A stretch of 64,000 nt of DNA, from contig NZ_AKIZ01000038.1 of NCBI RefSeq assembly GCF_000282595.1, forward strand, positions 124,001 to 188,000. Direction: 5' to 3'. This stretch comes from Phyllobacterium sp. YR531. Its GTDB lineage: Bacteria > Pseudomonadota > Alphaproteobacteria > Rhizobiales > Rhizobiaceae. The notes beneath the pieces were generated by a model that saw nothing but the letters and a program-made list of their open reading frames with translations, had not been told where the DNA came from and did not search any database. A program made the translations under genes and the position numbers. Shown piece after piece: positions 33,661-43,655 of the stretch; within the stretch, counting starts at the first letter, position 1, and each line of letters opens with the position of its first letter.

Positions 33661-34425
33661 ATGAACCGTCGCCGCCGTGTCTACGAAGGCAAAGCCAAAA
33701 TCCTTTATGAAGGACCAGAGCCAGGCACCCTGGTGCAGCACTTCAAAGATGATACGACAGTGCTCCACCCGAAGAAAAGCGAAGTGATTGACGGCAAAGG
33801 TGTCCTCAACAACCGCATTTCCGAGTATATTTTCACGCAGCTAAATCGCATGGGAATACCGACCCATTTCATCCGCCGCCTTAATATGCGCGAGCAGTTG
33901 ATCAAGGAAGTCGAGATTATTCCGCTGCAGGTAGTCGTACGCAACATTGCGGCAGGATCGCTGGCGAAGCGCCTCGGGATTGAAGAGGGCACTGTATTGC
34001 CACGCTCAATCATCGAATTCTATTACAAGAATGACGAACTTGACGATCCCATGGTATCCGAAGAGCATATTACGGCTTTCGGATGGGCTGCGCCACAGGA
34101 AATAGATGACATCATGGCGCTGGCCATTCGGGTCAATGACTTCCTGAGCGGGCTGTTTCTTGGTGTCGGCATCCAGCTTGTCGATTTCAAAATCGAATGC
34201 GGCAGGCTATATGAAGGCGACATGATGCGCATCGTTCTCGCCGATGAGTTCACGCCGGATTCGGCAAGACTTTGGGATAGCCAGACTGCTGAAAAGATGG
34301 ATAAAGACCGATTTCGCCGCGACATGGGTGGGCTTATTGAAGCCTATCAGGAAGTTGCGCGCCGTCTCGGCATAATGAATGAAAACGATCAGACGCGCCC
34401 GAGTGGGCCAGTTCTGGTTAAATAA
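33661..34425 (+). CDS. purC: Phosphoribosylaminoimidazole-succinocarboxamide synthase
   Basis: PurC makes SAICAR from CAIR, aspartate and ATP in purine synthesis. 254 residues with '[18 protein letters not shown]' (the nucleotide-binding N-terminus), '[11 protein letters not shown]', '[15 protein letters not shown]' and '[11 protein letters not shown]', all in their normal places. Followed after 22 bases by purS and then purQ, giving a purine operon. The leader upstream carries a repeated 14-base motif. Confidence 0.97.
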   Translation: MNRRRRVYEGKAKILYEGPEPGTLVQHFKDDTTVLHPKKSEVIDGKGVLNNRISEYIFTQLNRMGIPTHFIRRLNMREQLIKEVEIIPLQVVVRNIAAGSLAKRLGIEEGTVLPRSIIEFYYKNDELDDPMVSEEHITAFGWAAPQEIDDIMALAIRVNDFLSGLFLGVGIQLVDFKIECGRLYEGDMMRIVLADEFTPDSARLWDSQTAEKMDKDRFRRDMGGLIEAYQEVARRLGIMNENDQTRPSGPVLVK

Positions 34426-34447
34426 GCACTCGACGGAGAAACAGGTA

Positions 34448-34687
34448 ATGAAGGCACGTGTCACTGTAACCTTGAAAAATGGTGTACTTGACCCGCAGGG
34501 CAAGGCAATTGTCGGCGCGCTCGGCAGTCTTGGTTTTGATGGCGTTGGTTCCGTGCGTCAGGGCAAGGTCTTCGATGTTGAGCTGGATACCAGCGACAAG
34601 GCGAGTGCCGAGACAAAGCTCAAGGCTATGTGCGAAAAGCTGCTCGCAAATACAGTGATCGAAGATTATTCGGTGGAGCTTATCTAA
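34448..34687 (+). CDS. purS: Phosphoribosylformylglycinamidine synthase subunit PurS
   Basis: A 79-residue small subunit that bridges PurL and PurQ in the three-part FGAM synthase. 'MKARVTVTLKNGVLDPQGKAI' and 'VRQGKVFDVELDT' match the family. I use ATG 34448 since the in-frame ATG at 34379 lies in the purC coding region. purQ starts directly after its stop (34685-34687), so the two are adjacent without a gap. Confidence 0.96.
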   Translation: MKARVTVTLKNGVLDPQGKAIVGALGSLGFDGVGSVRQGKVFDVELDTSDKASAETKLKAMCEKLLANTVIEDYSVELI

Positions 34688-35356
34688 ATGAAATCCGCAG
34701 TCGTTCTCCTTCCCGGCCTTAATCGTGACCGCGATATGATTGCGGCGCTGACAAAAATCTCCGGCGTCGAGCCACATACTGTTTGGCAGACTGACACGGA
34801 AATCCCGGATGTCGATCTGATCGTTATTCCTGGCGGCTTTTCCTATGGCGACTACCTGCGTTGCGGCGCAATTGCTGCGCGCATGCCGGTCATGCAGGCA
34901 ATTCGCGAAAAGGCTGATAAAGGCGTCATGGTGATGGGCGTTTGCAACGGCTTCCAGATCCTGGTCGAAGCAGGCCTTCTGCCGGGAGCATTGATGCGCA
35001 ACGCCTCGCTGAAGTTTGTCTGCCGTCAGGTCAAGCTCGAAATAACCAACGCCAATACACCCTTTACCCGCGGCTATTCGCAAGGGCAGATCATCAGCAG
35101 CCCGGTTGCTCATCATGATGGCAATTATTTCGCCGATACCGAGACACTTTCCCGCGTCGAAGGTGAAGGTCAGGTCGTGTTCCGTTATGCCGAAGGCACC
35201 AATCCAAACGGCTCGATCAATGACATTGCCGGAATTATCAACAAACAGGGCAATGTTCTAGGTCTGATGCCTCACCCGGAAAATCTGATCGAGGCCGCTC
35301 ACGGTGGAACGGACGGTCGTGCACTGTTTGCAGGTATTCTCGGGGTTGCCGCCTGA
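34688..35356 (+). CDS. purQ: Phosphoribosylformylglycinamidine synthase subunit PurQ (glutaminase)
   Basis: 222-residue class I glutamine amidotransferase that supplies ammonia to PurL. Nucleophile Cys in 'GVCNGFQIL' (about residue 86) and the His/Glu pair near the C-terminus in '[14 protein letters not shown]'. Starts right after purS. The large subunit purL is not in this window; in Brucellaceae it is encoded apart. Confidence 0.96.
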   Translation: MKSAVVLLPGLNRDRDMIAALTKISGVEPHTVWQTDTEIPDVDLIVIPGGFSYGDYLRCGAIAARMPVMQAIREKADKGVMVMGVCNGFQILVEAGLLPGALMRNASLKFVCRQVKLEITNANTPFTRGYSQGQIISSPVAHHDGNYFADTETLSRVEGEGQVVFRYAEGTNPNGSINDIAGIINKQGNVLGLMPHPENLIEAAHGGTDGRALFAGILGVAA

Positions 35357-35435
35357 GTAGAATCCTATACGTTTGATTGAATGCTGTTTCAGCGGGGAGT
35401 GCGTTGGAACAGCGTTTCAAACGGAGGAAACAGAC

Positions 35436-36095
35436 ATGAAACTTTATTCGCGGCCATTATCCCCCTATTCCTCCATCGTACGCTGCATAGCCTACTATAA
35501 AAAAGCTCCGATCAAGGTTGTTGCGCCGCCGCCGGGCTTTCCGATCCCGGAAGAGTTCCGCGCAATATCACCCTTCAACCGCATTCCGGTTTTGATAACC
35601 GGCTCAGGGCTTACAATCATCGAAGCCTCGGTGATTGCCGAATATCTCGAAGAACATTTTCCCGAGCCATCACTATTGCCGGCCGATTCTCGTGACCGTG
35701 CCATTGTGCGGATGACGACGCGTATTGCTGAACTGGAAATTCTGGCTCCGGTGATGGAGCTATTCGAATTGTTCTATCTGAAGTCCAAGGATGATGCGCG
35801 CATTACCAAACTGTTCAAGCAGATGGAAACCGGGCTGACAGAACTCGAAAAAGTCTTGGGAACCGGTCCTTATGCGTTGGGCGATCAGATGACATTGGCG
35901 GATGCCTGGCTCACCCCTACCCGTTTCGTTTTCAACAACTTCCGGAAAATGTCAGGTAGAGAAGATCTGCTTGATGCTTTTCCGAAGTTCGACGCCTATC
36001 AGCAACTTATTGTTCAGGATTCGGACCTATCACTCGTCTGGTACGAGATGTCGGACGGCCTTAAAGTGTTTCTGAAAGAGCTTGAACCCGCCTGA
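35436..36095 (+). CDS. Glutathione S-transferase family protein
   Basis: 219 residues from ATG 35436 (GGAGG 8 bases before; the frame upstream to 35373 is unlikely). N-terminal thioredoxin-like domain begins 'KLYSRPLSPYSSIVRCIAYY', with Ser in the usual catalytic position, and has 'FNRIPVLI' (cis-Pro) and 'ASVIAEYLEEHFP'. The C-terminal helical domain is at about 85-219. Reaction not known. It follows purQ on the same strand after 79 bases. Confidence 0.9.
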   Translation: MKLYSRPLSPYSSIVRCIAYYKKAPIKVVAPPPGFPIPEEFRAISPFNRIPVLITGSGLTIIEASVIAEYLEEHFPEPSLLPADSRDRAIVRMTTRIAELEILAPVMELFELFYLKSKDDARITKLFKQMETGLTELEKVLGTGPYALGDQMTLADAWLTPTRFVFNNFRKMSGREDLLDAFPKFDAYQQLIVQDSDLSLVWYEMSDGLKVFLKELEPA

Positions 36096-36159
36096 ACCCT
36101 CATAAAATTTGTGCCGCAACTGTGGCGACCGGTACTTGACCGGGTACTGGAGAATGAAC

Positions 36160-36576
36160 ATGAAAGCACCGGCATTCGGCATCGCCGTACTCATTTCACT
36201 TGCGGCGCTTGCCGGGTGCCAGTCCAGCAGTAAGCCGGGCCCCGGTGGACTTGCATTCTCATCCAGCAAGGCAGCTCTTCCTACCATGGAACGTGTTGCA
36301 TTGGCTGCTAACAGTTGCTGGTTCAAATCCGGCGATTCAAGCTTCAAGCCTTACCGCCTTGCGCCTGAGTTAAACTCCTATTCGGGTCGCCCGCGTATTT
36401 TGGTCGTACCCGGCAATAATCCCGGCGGACGCCCGCTTCTCGTTGTCCACGCCGAGGGCAACCCTGCCAAAGTGGAGGCGTTTGGCCCTCTGATGGGCAA
36501 TTCCTTGGGCAATCGCATCGCTACGGATGTGCGTCGCTGGGCCGATGGTCAATCGGACTGCAACGCCAAGGGTTAG
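36160..36576 (+). CDS. Lipoprotein, unknown function
   Basis: 138 residues from ATG 36160 (GGAG about 7 bases before; the ATG at 36154 is too close to that site). Signal sequence with a clear lipobox L-A-G-C (ISLAALAGC), so the mature N-terminal Cys would be lipidated. The rest is 'SSSKPGPGG' then a small domain (SCWFKSGDSSFKPYRLAPEL, VVPGNNPGGRPLLVVHAEG) of unknown fold. Converges on panB with 4 bases between. Confidence 0.8.
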   Translation: MKAPAFGIAVLISLAALAGCQSSSKPGPGGLAFSSSKAALPTMERVALAANSCWFKSGDSSFKPYRLAPELNSYSGRPRILVVPGNNPGGRPLLVVHAEGNPAKVEAFGPLMGNSLGNRIATDVRRWADGQSDCNAKG

Positions 36577-36580
36577 AAGG

Positions 36581-37396
36581 CTATTTCAGCGGGTAGACAT
36601 TCTCATCGCCGGGAAACTGGCGCGAGCGTACATCTTCAGCGTAAGATTTGACTGCTTGGTCGATTGCCTCACCCACGGCGCCATAGATTTTGACGAAACG
36701 CGGCGGCCTTGGATTATAGCCAAGCATGTCTTCAAGCACGAGGATTTGGCCATCGCACTCGCGCGAACCCCCGATTCCGATGGTGGGAATGGCGATTTCG
36801 CGTGAGATTTCCGCTGCCAATGGTTCGACAACACCTTCGACAACCACTGAAAACGCTCCGGCATCTGACACTGCCTGAGCATCCGCTTTGATGAGTGGCC
36901 AAAGTGCAGTGTCGCGCCCTTGGGTCTTGAACCCACCAAGTGTGTTGATCGATTGCGGCGTCAGACCAATATGGGCCATTACCGGTATGCCGCGCTGAGT
37001 AAGGAAGCGAATGGTTTCAGCCATCTGTACTCCGCCCTCAAGTTTTACAGCGCCGCAGCCGGTTTCCTGCATGACACGGGACGCACTGCGAAAAGCAGCT
37101 TCGGGGCTTTCTTCATAGGAACCAAAGGGCATATCGACGGCGACCATGGCTTTTCTGGAGCCCCGCACGACGGCTTTACCATGCATGATCATCATGTCGA
37201 GGGAGACACCCAACGTCGATTCCATGGCGTATAACACCATACCAAGGCTGTCGCCGACGAGAAGAATATCCGCGTGCTCATCGGCAATGCGGGCAGTTGT
37301 GGCATGATAAGAGGTCAAGGCAACAATGGGAGTTGCACCTTTACGGCTTTTGATTTCCGGCGCAGTTACCCGGCGCGTGACGATCTGCTGGCTCAT
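36581..37396 (-). CDS. panB: 3-Methyl-2-oxobutanoate hydroxymethyltransferase
   Basis: PanB transfers a hydroxymethyl group from 5,10-methylene-THF to 2-oxoisovalerate, the first step to pantothenate. 271 residues from ATG 37396 (GGGGAG 5 bases before), containing '[16 protein letters not shown]', '[25 protein letters not shown]', metal-binding Asp/His in '[11 protein letters not shown]' and '[12 protein letters not shown]'. It is the last gene of the minus-strand nad-pan run, 19 bases downstream of panC. Confidence 0.96.
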   Translation of the reverse strand: MSQQIVTRRVTAPEIKSRKGATPIVALTSYHATTARIADEHADILLVGDSLGMVLYAMESTLGVSLDMMIMHGKAVVRGSRKAMVAVDMPFGSYEESPEAAFRSASRVMQETGCGAVKLEGGVQMAETIRFLTQRGIPVMAHIGLTPQSINTLGGFKTQGRDTALWPLIKADAQAVSDAGAFSVVVEGVVEPLAAEISREIAIPTIGIGGSRECDGQILVLEDMLGYNPRPPRFVKIYGAVGEAIDQAVKSYAEDVRSRQFPGDENVYPLK

Positions 37397-37415
37397 AGTG
37401 CTCCCCTGATTTGGC

Positions 37416-38261
37416 TCAGCCAATAACCTGCTGATCGATCAGCCGTACTTTCCCAAATCGCACTGTCAAAAGAACGACGACAGGCTGTTTGAATTTACCC
37501 GACACAGGATCGAGTGTTGTTGCGTCCCGGATATCGACGGATTCAATATCGCCACGCTTTTCTGTTTCGAGCACAGCGCGCACGGCATTGCGTATCGCCG
37601 GCACAGATCGTTGACCGTCTTTTACCAGTTGCTCCGCTTTTGCCAGCGACTTCGCCAAGACGACCGAAGCTTTGCGGTCTTCAGGCCTCAACATCGCATT
37701 GCGAGACGAGCAAGCAAGTCCGTCATTCTCGCGCACAGTAGCAACGCCGGTGATTTCAATCGGCATATCCAGATCAGCCACCATGCGGCGAATGATCGTC
37801 AGTTGCTGATAGTCCTTTTCGCCGAAGAAGGCATGATCCGGCTGCACGATGTTGAAAAGTTTGGTGACAACTGTCGTAACGCCGCGAAAATGCCCCGGCC
37901 GGATTTTTCCTATCAGTATGCGCGAGAGCAGTGGATTATCGACGATCGTATGCGCGCCGGGCCGGTAAATTTCAGCAACTTCGGGCGTGAACACATATTC
38001 CACGCCCTCTGCCTCCAGCTTGGCAAGATCGCCTTTCATGTCACGCGGATAAGCTGCAAGGTCTTCGTTTGGGCCAAACTGTGTTGGATTGACGAAAATC
38101 GAAACAACGGTAATGTCGCAAACACGTTTTGCCTCGTGCACCAGCGCCATGTGACCGACATGCAGATAACCCATCGTTGGAACCAGGCCGATAGATTTTC
38201 CCTTTTGGCGTTCAGACTTCAGCGCAGCGCGAAGTTGCGCAATTGTAGCGATGACCTTCAT
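37416..38261 (-). CDS. panC: Pantoate--beta-alanine ligase
   Basis: PanC joins pantoate and beta-alanine to pantothenate with ATP. 281 residues with the nucleotidylyl-transferase motif H-V-G-H in '[15 protein letters not shown]' (usual H-I-G-H region), '[20 protein letters not shown]', '[16 protein letters not shown]' and the KMSKS-like '[12 protein letters not shown]'. Its ATG overlaps the nadC stop by 4 bases. Confidence 0.96.
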   Translation of the reverse strand: MKVIATIAQLRAALKSERQKGKSIGLVPTMGYLHVGHMALVHEAKRVCDITVVSIFVNPTQFGPNEDLAAYPRDMKGDLAKLEAEGVEYVFTPEVAEIYRPGAHTIVDNPLLSRILIGKIRPGHFRGVTTVVTKLFNIVQPDHAFFGEKDYQQLTIIRRMVADLDMPIEITGVATVRENDGLACSSRNAMLRPEDRKASVVLAKSLAKAEQLVKDGQRSVPAIRNAVRAVLETEKRGDIESVDIRDATTLDPVSGKFKQPVVVLLTVRFGKVRLIDQQVIG

Positions 38262-39127
38262 GTCAGTACGATGTCCAGTCCAATATCCAGCGTTGGTGCC
38301 GCCATTGTTATTTTCGATGTTGAAATGTAGTCAACACCCGTTTCCGCAATGGCTTTGATCGTGTCGAACGCAATCCCTCCGGAAGCTTCCAGCTTGGCAC
38401 GCCCGGCATTAATTTTCACGGCTTTTTCAAGCAGTTCCGCACCCATGTTATCAAGAAGAATCACATCGGCATTTACGCTGAGTGCCTGTTCGAATTGATC
38501 CAGCCCATCTACCTCTACTTCGATTTTGACCAAATGTCCTGCATAGGCCCGTGCAGCAAGGATGGCTTTGGCTACACCGCCAGCAACAGCGATATGATTA
38601 TCCTTGATCAAAATGGCATCGTCGAGGCCAAAGCGATGATTTGATCCCCCCCCGCATTTCACCGCATATTTGGCAAAGGCGCGCATGCCGGGAATGGTCT
38701 TCCGGGTGTCGCAGACTTTCGCATTCGTATGGGCGATCAAATCGGCAAACTTTGCCGTGTAGCTCGCAATTCCGCTCAGATGCATGAGAAAGTTCAAGGC
38801 GACGCGTTCTGCAGAGAGGATTGACCGGGCATTTCCCTCAATGCGCGCAATGTTGTCCCCGGGCGCTACCCGCACCCCATCTTTGGTGAGCGCGACAAAC
38901 TTCAAAGAAGGATCAATCAGAGTAAACGCGGTGCGGGCAAAACCCATGCCGCATATTGTCCCCGCCTCCCGGCTGGAAAGCACAGCCCGGGCCGTAGCAT
39001 CTTCCGGCAGCGTGGCATTGGTCGTGATGTCTCCGGCACGGCCCAGATCTTCCAGTAGAGAAGCCCGCACCGCATCTTCAACAAGCAACTGCGGCAGGGA
39101 CGGCGGATATTGTTGTTGCGAAGCCAT
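38258..39127 (-). CDS. nadC: Nicotinate-nucleotide pyrophosphorylase (carboxylating)
   Basis: NadC (quinolinate phosphoribosyltransferase) turns quinolinate and PRPP into nicotinate mononucleotide. 289 residues with 'CDTRKTIPGMRAFAKYAVKCGGGSNHR' (substrate-binding Arg/Lys/His cluster), 'DAILIKDNHI' and 'VEVDGLDQ'. Stop and start overlap: 1 base with nadB upstream, 4 bases with panC downstream, so translation is coupled across the whole set. Confidence 0.96.
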   Translation of the reverse strand: MASQQQYPPSLPQLLVEDAVRASLLEDLGRAGDITTNATLPEDATARAVLSSREAGTICGMGFARTAFTLIDPSLKFVALTKDGVRVAPGDNIARIEGNARSILSAERVALNFLMHLSGIASYTAKFADLIAHTNAKVCDTRKTIPGMRAFAKYAVKCGGGSNHRFGLDDAILIKDNHIAVAGGVAKAILAARAYAGHLVKIEVEVDGLDQFEQALSVNADVILLDNMGAELLEKAVKINAGRAKLEASGGIAFDTIKAIAETGVDYISTSKITMAAPTLDIGLDIVLT

Positions 39128-40686
39128 CAGGCAAACTCCATCAATTCACTTACCGTCATCTCGGCATCTGCCAGTGTCAGAAATGTCCTGTGCTGCCATT
39201 CAGGGCGTTTCTCGGGGAAATCCGTACGGAAATGCCCGCCGCGGCTCTCATGCCGCCTCAGAGCGCTTATAGCGACCAGCTTGGCCGTGGCAAGTACATT
39301 GCGGAAAGCAGCGTCGGAATTCAGCTGCTCCAGTTCCACGATGGTTTTCAATCCAGCCATCATGCCGTCCCTGTCACGGATCACGCCAAAGCTCGCACTC
39401 ATGGTCTTGCGCAGGGTCGTCATGTCTGGCGTGTCGTCTTCAGCCACCAGATCATCTCGATCAACAGACCCTTTGAACCAATCTGCGGACACTCCTTGAT
39501 TGACCTCACCGATTTTGGCGGCAATTCGAGCCGAAAACACGACAGCTTCCAACAGAGAATTGGAGGCCAGCCTGTTGGCACCATGGGCACCTGTAGAAGT
39601 ACATTCGCCACATGCCCACAAGCCATCAATGGAAGTCTGCCCGTCCGCATCCGTCAGAATGCCACCCATGAAATAATGCGCGGCGGGAACAACAGGAATG
39701 GGTTCTATCACCGGATCAATACCCGCATCGCGACAGTATTTATACACTGTTGGAAATTCGTCGGCGAATGATGCCCCTACTGCTTTCGTGCAATCCAGCC
39801 ACGCACCGCGTCCGCTCATGACTTCAGCATAAATCCCCCGTGCTACAACGTCGCGCGGTGCCAGCTCAGCGTCAGGATCGATTGCAAGCATAAAGCGCTC
39901 GCCATCACGATTGATCAGCGTAGCACCATGGCCTCGCAATGCTTCCGTTGCCAGAGGTGCCGGGTCTTTGTTCACATCAAGCGCGGTTGGGTGGAACTGA
40001 ACGAATTCCATATCGGCCATCATGGCACCGGCGCGGGCGGCCATGCCAATACCCTCGCCCCTCGCCTCTGACGGATTTGTCGTCACGGCATAAAGGTGAC
40101 CAATTCCGCCCGTGGCGATTACGACTGTCCGTGATGACAGTTTCACCTGCGAACCTCGCCCCGCCTCAGTGCGGGCGACAACGCCAGTCACTGAATCGCG
40201 ACTTGTTATGAGATCTTCAACAACATAACCTTCCATCACGCGTATTGAGGGCGTGTTTTCGACGGTCTTTACCAGTGCCTGCATGATGGCACGGCCCGCC
40301 ATGTCACCGCGAACACGAACAATGCGGCTTTCCGAATGGGCCGCCTCGCGTGAAACCTGAAGCTTGCCTTCAAGGTCCCGGTCAAATGGAACACCATATC
40401 CAAGCAGATCATGAACGCGCGAGGCTGCCTCGCTGGCCATCAGTGATGCGATAGCTTCATCGACTATGCCATCTCCTGCTGCAACCGTATCAGCAACGTG
40501 CTTTTCCTTTGTATCACCCTCGGAAACGGCAGCGGCGATACCCGCTTGCGCCCAGGCCGAAGAGGCGCCGCGTCCTATCGGTGCTGCGGCAAGTATGGTG
40601 ACTGGGCGGGGTGCCAGTTTCAAGGCACAAAACAGGCCGGCCAGTCCGCCGCCAATGATGATGACGGGATCGGAATGAGTTGCCAT
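39127..40686 (-). CDS. nadB: L-aspartate oxidase
   Basis: NadB oxidises L-aspartate to iminoaspartate with FAD. 519 residues with the dinucleotide-binding '[17 protein letters not shown]' at the N-terminus, the '[17 protein letters not shown]' loop, the '[14 protein letters not shown]' and '[16 protein letters not shown]' FAD/substrate motifs, and a C-terminal helical domain. Lies 17 bases after nadA and overlaps nadC by 1 base. Confidence 0.96.
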   Translation of the reverse strand: MATHSDPVIIIGGGLAGLFCALKLAPRPVTILAAAPIGRGASSAWAQAGIAAAVSEGDTKEKHVADTVAAGDGIVDEAIASLMASEAASRVHDLLGYGVPFDRDLEGKLQVSREAAHSESRIVRVRGDMAGRAIMQALVKTVENTPSIRVMEGYVVEDLITSRDSVTGVVARTEAGRGSQVKLSSRTVVIATGGIGHLYAVTTNPSEARGEGIGMAARAGAMMADMEFVQFHPTALDVNKDPAPLATEALRGHGATLINRDGERFMLAIDPDAELAPRDVVARGIYAEVMSGRGAWLDCTKAVGASFADEFPTVYKYCRDAGIDPVIEPIPVVPAAHYFMGGILTDADGQTSIDGLWACGECTSTGAHGANRLASNSLLEAVVFSARIAAKIGEVNQGVSADWFKGSVDRDDLVAEDDTPDMTTLRKTMSASFGVIRDRDGMMAGLKTIVELEQLNSDAAFRNVLATAKLVAISALRRHESRGGHFRTDFPEKRPEWQHRTFLTLADAEMTVSELMEFA

Positions 40687-40703
40687 AAGCGTCGCCTCCG
40701 GCT

Positions 40704-41792
40704 TTAGTTGTTCAGATTGACCATGCGTTCAACGGCAAGCCGCGCACGTTCTCCAACCAATGGATCAACGTGAATTTCGTCGCGCATATAGACAAGGCTT
40801 TCCAGAATATTGGGCAGCGTAATACGTTTCATATGCGGGCAGAGATTGCATGGCTTGATGAACTTCACCTCCGGCACTTCCGACTCGATGTTGGATGCCA
40901 TCGAGCATTCGGTCACAAGTAGAACCTTGGCCGGGCGATTGTCTTTAACATAGTCGATCATACCTTTGGTCGAGCCGGTGTAATCTGCAATTGCAACGAC
41001 TGATGGCGGGCATTCAGGATGCGCAATGATCTGAATTTCAGGGTCAGCAGCGCGATAGGCAAGAAGTTCATCGGCGGTAAAGCGCTCATGCACTTCACAG
41101 TGGCCCTTCCATGTCAGAATTTTCACGTCTGTCTGCGCCGCAACGTTTTGTGCAAGGAATTCGTCAGGGATGCACAGAACGCGGTCTACACCGAAGCTCT
41201 CAACGACCTGCACGGCATTTGCCGACGTGCAGCAAATATCGCTCTCAGCTTTCACTTCGGCAGAAGTGTTGACGTAAGTGACAATCGGAACACCAGGATA
41301 GGTTTCGCGCAGCAGCCGAACATCGGCGCCGGTAATCGACTCTGCCAGTGAACAACCCGCTTTCATGTCGGGGATCAGTACAGTTTTCGATGGATTGAGC
41401 AGCTTGGATGTCTCGGCCATGAAGTGGACGCCACATTGCACAATGATTTCCGCGTCGACCTTTGTCGCTTCCTTGGCAAGCTGGAGCGAATCCCCAACGA
41501 TATCCGCAACGCAGTGAAAGATTTCCGGCGTTTGGTAGTTATGGGCGAGGATAACGGCATTGCGCTGCTTCTTGAGACGATTGATAGCAGCCACATAAGG
41601 CGCATATACAGGCCATTCAATGCGGGGAATGTGATGAGCGACACGTGCATAAAGGTGCTCGGTTTCCGCAGCCACCTCAGGCGTATATGTCAGGTCAGGC
41701 ATTTCAAGGATGCCAAAACGGTCCGCCGCGGACTGACTGGAGGAACTGCTTTTTACAGCAGATTTGATGCGGGCAGTGTTGGTCATATCCAT
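40704..41792 (-). CDS. nadA: Quinolinate synthase A
   Basis: NadA condenses iminoaspartate with dihydroxyacetone phosphate to quinolinate using a [4Fe-4S] cluster. 362 residues; cluster ligand candidates are C in '[13 protein letters not shown]', C in '[13 protein letters not shown]' and C's in '[14 protein letters not shown]'. '[10 protein letters not shown]' and '[14 protein letters not shown]' are family motifs. Start is ATG 41792 (AGGAGG 3 bases before) or the second ATG at 41786 (9 bases); the ATG at 41840 is too far from a site. A palindrome sits 57 bases upstream of 41792. Confidence 0.96.
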   Translation of the reverse strand: MDMTNTARIKSAVKSSSSSQSAADRFGILEMPDLTYTPEVAAETEHLYARVAHHIPRIEWPVYAPYVAAINRLKKQRNAVILAHNYQTPEIFHCVADIVGDSLQLAKEATKVDAEIIVQCGVHFMAETSKLLNPSKTVLIPDMKAGCSLAESITGADVRLLRETYPGVPIVTYVNTSAEVKAESDICCTSANAVQVVESFGVDRVLCIPDEFLAQNVAAQTDVKILTWKGHCEVHERFTADELLAYRAADPEIQIIAHPECPPSVVAIADYTGSTKGMIDYVKDNRPAKVLLVTECSMASNIESEVPEVKFIKPCNLCPHMKRITLPNILESLVYMRDEIHVDPLVGERARLAVERMVNLNN

Positions 41793-41848
41793 ATTCCTCC
41801 TGGACATCCAATGTGGCTTGACCTTGGAAGGCCCTACCATCGATCATT

Positions 41849-41867
41849 TATACTCAATATGAGCATA
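41849..41867. promoter_or_regulatory. Palindrome upstream of nadA, candidate NadQ operator
   Basis: A 19-bp near-perfect inverted repeat, TATACTCA-ATA-TGAGCATA, with one mismatched pair, lies 57 bases upstream of the nadA start. A second, wider pair GATCAT (41842-41847) and ATGATC (41871-41876) surrounds it. Because the window also encodes a NadQ-like regulator, this is the best candidate operator for nadABC. The repeat is visible; binding is inference. Confidence 0.5.
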
Positions 41868-42014
41868 TTTATGATCAAAAGAAAAACGGCAAGGCCGTCA
41901 CGTCCTAAATAGGGGATTATTTCGTCGGCTTCAAGAGCCTGATTTCTAAACTTTAGTGGCAAATATTGCCGTGCGGCAGACTTTCGACCGCCCGCACTGC
42001 AACTCATAAATCTG

Positions 42015-42236
42015 TTAGCTGGAAGTTTTGTAGTAGTTTTTGCCGTAATAGCGTCTGCTTTCCCGCTCCCGCTTATATGGGCTGTCCCCTCCGATACGCT
42101 GGGTGCAGTCAGTGAACACTGTGGGGTTCCTGTCAGTCGGCCTATCACACCAGACCAAAGGGCTCACACTGCCAGAATTGGCACAGCCCGTAAGGGTCAT
42201 AACTCCCAGAGCTAAAGCTGACAGAGCTAGTTTCAT
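42015..42236 (-). CDS. Small lipoprotein, unknown function
   Basis: 73 residues from ATG 42236 (GAGGAA 6 bases before). Lipobox L-T-G-C (ALALGVMTLTGC) gives a lipidated Cys18. The mature part is short and polar, with two further cysteines (near residues 30 and 44) and Tyr/Lys/Arg-rich end 'RYYGKNYYKTSS'. Isolated between nadA and GH5 genes. Real because of signal and site, function unknown. Confidence 0.7.
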   Translation of the reverse strand: MKLALSALALGVMTLTGCANSGSVSPLVWCDRPTDRNPTVFTDCTQRIGGDSPYKRERESRRYYGKNYYKTSS

Positions 42237-42355
42237 CGCATTTTCCTCAATATTTCAGCGCTAGATACAACGCATTCCGTTCTGGTACACTACATCCCTA
42301 TTTAGGGCCTAATCACATCTGTTCAATTGCATGAGATTGATATTATCCGTCAGCC

Positions 42356-43534
42356 TCAAGGTTTGAGGCGCTTGCTAATGGGTTCAAACTCAGCCGTTGC
42401 CTGACGTTTTACCGGATCGGGCTTGTTTGCTTCGATGGCCTCCCAGTATTTCCAGTTCACTTTCCCGGAACCCAGCTCGTAATCCATGCCATCCCAACTA
42501 TCTTCCCGGAAACTGTAAAATGCCCAATGCAGCCTGTCAGCATCCAAAGCAGTGAGGACATCCTCCAGATAGGATTTGCATCCCGCAAGGCGGCGCATGC
42601 ACCCGAATTCGCCAGCCACCAACCGATTAAGCGGCACCCCACGCGCCTTTGCCCAATCGACCGGCATTGCGAGGTATTGCGATACTTTCTGCGCATTCCA
42701 TTCAACGTTGGAGCCACCGAAAGGCACAGAACCCGGATAAGCATAGGGATTTTCCCGTTTCATATTTGGTGCGCTTGTCGCCTCATAGGGCTCATACATA
42801 TGAAAACTGTAAAGAACCTTCTTGTCCGTGAGAGCTGATGGCCAGTATCCAAATGCATCAGCTGCAGCATACCAACCGGCATCCACCATTATCGGCGTTG
42901 AAGGATCGACTTTCCTTATTTCCGATATCAGAAACTCGTAGAAGGCTGGCAGATCACGCGCACTACCTTTTTGCTCATCGTACCATGTTTGCATCTCATC
43001 GGCGGAGGCATGCTCTTTAACGCCCCCCATCTTTTCTGGGGCAGGTTCATTGATCAGATTGTAAGCTGCTATGGATGAATCATCTTTCAGAACTGCGGCT
43101 AACTCTCGCCAAAACCGCGCCGCATCCTGCCATCTCGCCCTGTCCCGCCAAAGGCGATCATCGAACTTTCCATTATTGTTTTGCGCCCAGCGCATCCATG
43201 GCAATGACAAGGGTGCAATGACGACTTTCAAACCGGCTTTGTCGGCACGTGATAAGGTTTGTTTCAAGATTGCCAAATCTTCCGCCGGTATTCCGTCGTA
43301 ACGATCTGCATCACCCATCAAAAAATCGCGCCGGGCAGGCTTCCATTTGTCATAAGACAGGCGAACCCAGCTTGCCCCGTATTTTCGCAACGCATCGAAA
43401 TAGGCCTGATCGGGTGGAAGCCGGTTAAAACTATTGCCGCCGTGCTGCGGCTGGTCCCAAAAATTGATGAGGTCCGCAGCCTTCACATTGGACATCAAGC
43501 CAAGGAAAAGAATTATCGCAGCCAGAATACGCAT
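42356..43534 (-). CDS. Secreted glycoside hydrolase family 5 (cellulase-like) protein
   Basis: 392 residues from ATG 43534 (a G-rich GGGGG lies 8 bases upstream); longer frames reach into the PTS leader. Signal peptide (MRILAAIILFLGLMSNVKA). GH5 barrel with the acid/base Glu in 'NLINEPAPEK' (about residue 170) and the nucleophile Glu in 'VAGEFGCMRR' (about 315). Sugar substrate could be beta-glucan or beta-mannan; not deducible. It lies downstream of the PTS genes on the same strand, but with an apparent terminator between them. Confidence 0.85.
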   Translation of the reverse strand: MRILAAIILFLGLMSNVKAADLINFWDQPQHGGNSFNRLPPDQAYFDALRKYGASWVRLSYDKWKPARRDFLMGDADRYDGIPAEDLAILKQTLSRADKAGLKVVIAPLSLPWMRWAQNNNGKFDDRLWRDRARWQDAARFWRELAAVLKDDSSIAAYNLINEPAPEKMGGVKEHASADEMQTWYDEQKGSARDLPAFYEFLISEIRKVDPSTPIMVDAGWYAAADAFGYWPSALTDKKVLYSFHMYEPYEATSAPNMKRENPYAYPGSVPFGGSNVEWNAQKVSQYLAMPVDWAKARGVPLNRLVAGEFGCMRRLAGCKSYLEDVLTALDADRLHWAFYSFREDSWDGMDYELGSGKVNWKYWEAIEANKPDPVKRQATAEFEPISKRLKP

Positions 43535-43603
43535 ATACACCGCCCCCATGGTCAGGGGCGTTGATTGCTCGAAGAGTAAGGCTTTATTTGGCCAATATTT
43601 TGC

Positions 43604-43636
43604 AAAAGAACCGCCACCCATTTCAGTGAGCGGCGG
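43604..43636 (-). terminator. Intrinsic terminator after the PTS genes
   Basis: In minus-strand RNA, CCGCCGCUCA and UGGGUGGCGG (top strand 43611-43636) form a 10-bp stem with two G-U pairs around a 6-base loop, followed by UUCUUUU. It comes about 20 bases after the PTS IIB stop and before the GH5 gene, suggesting the PTS transcript ends here. Partial read-through remains possible. Confidence 0.6.
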
Positions 43637-43655
43637 CCGGACGATTTGTGCAGGC

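Noticed and set aside
34418-35116. 232-residue minus-strand ORF opposite purS/purQ
   Set aside because: Antisense to well-supported purine genes; no recognizable domain.
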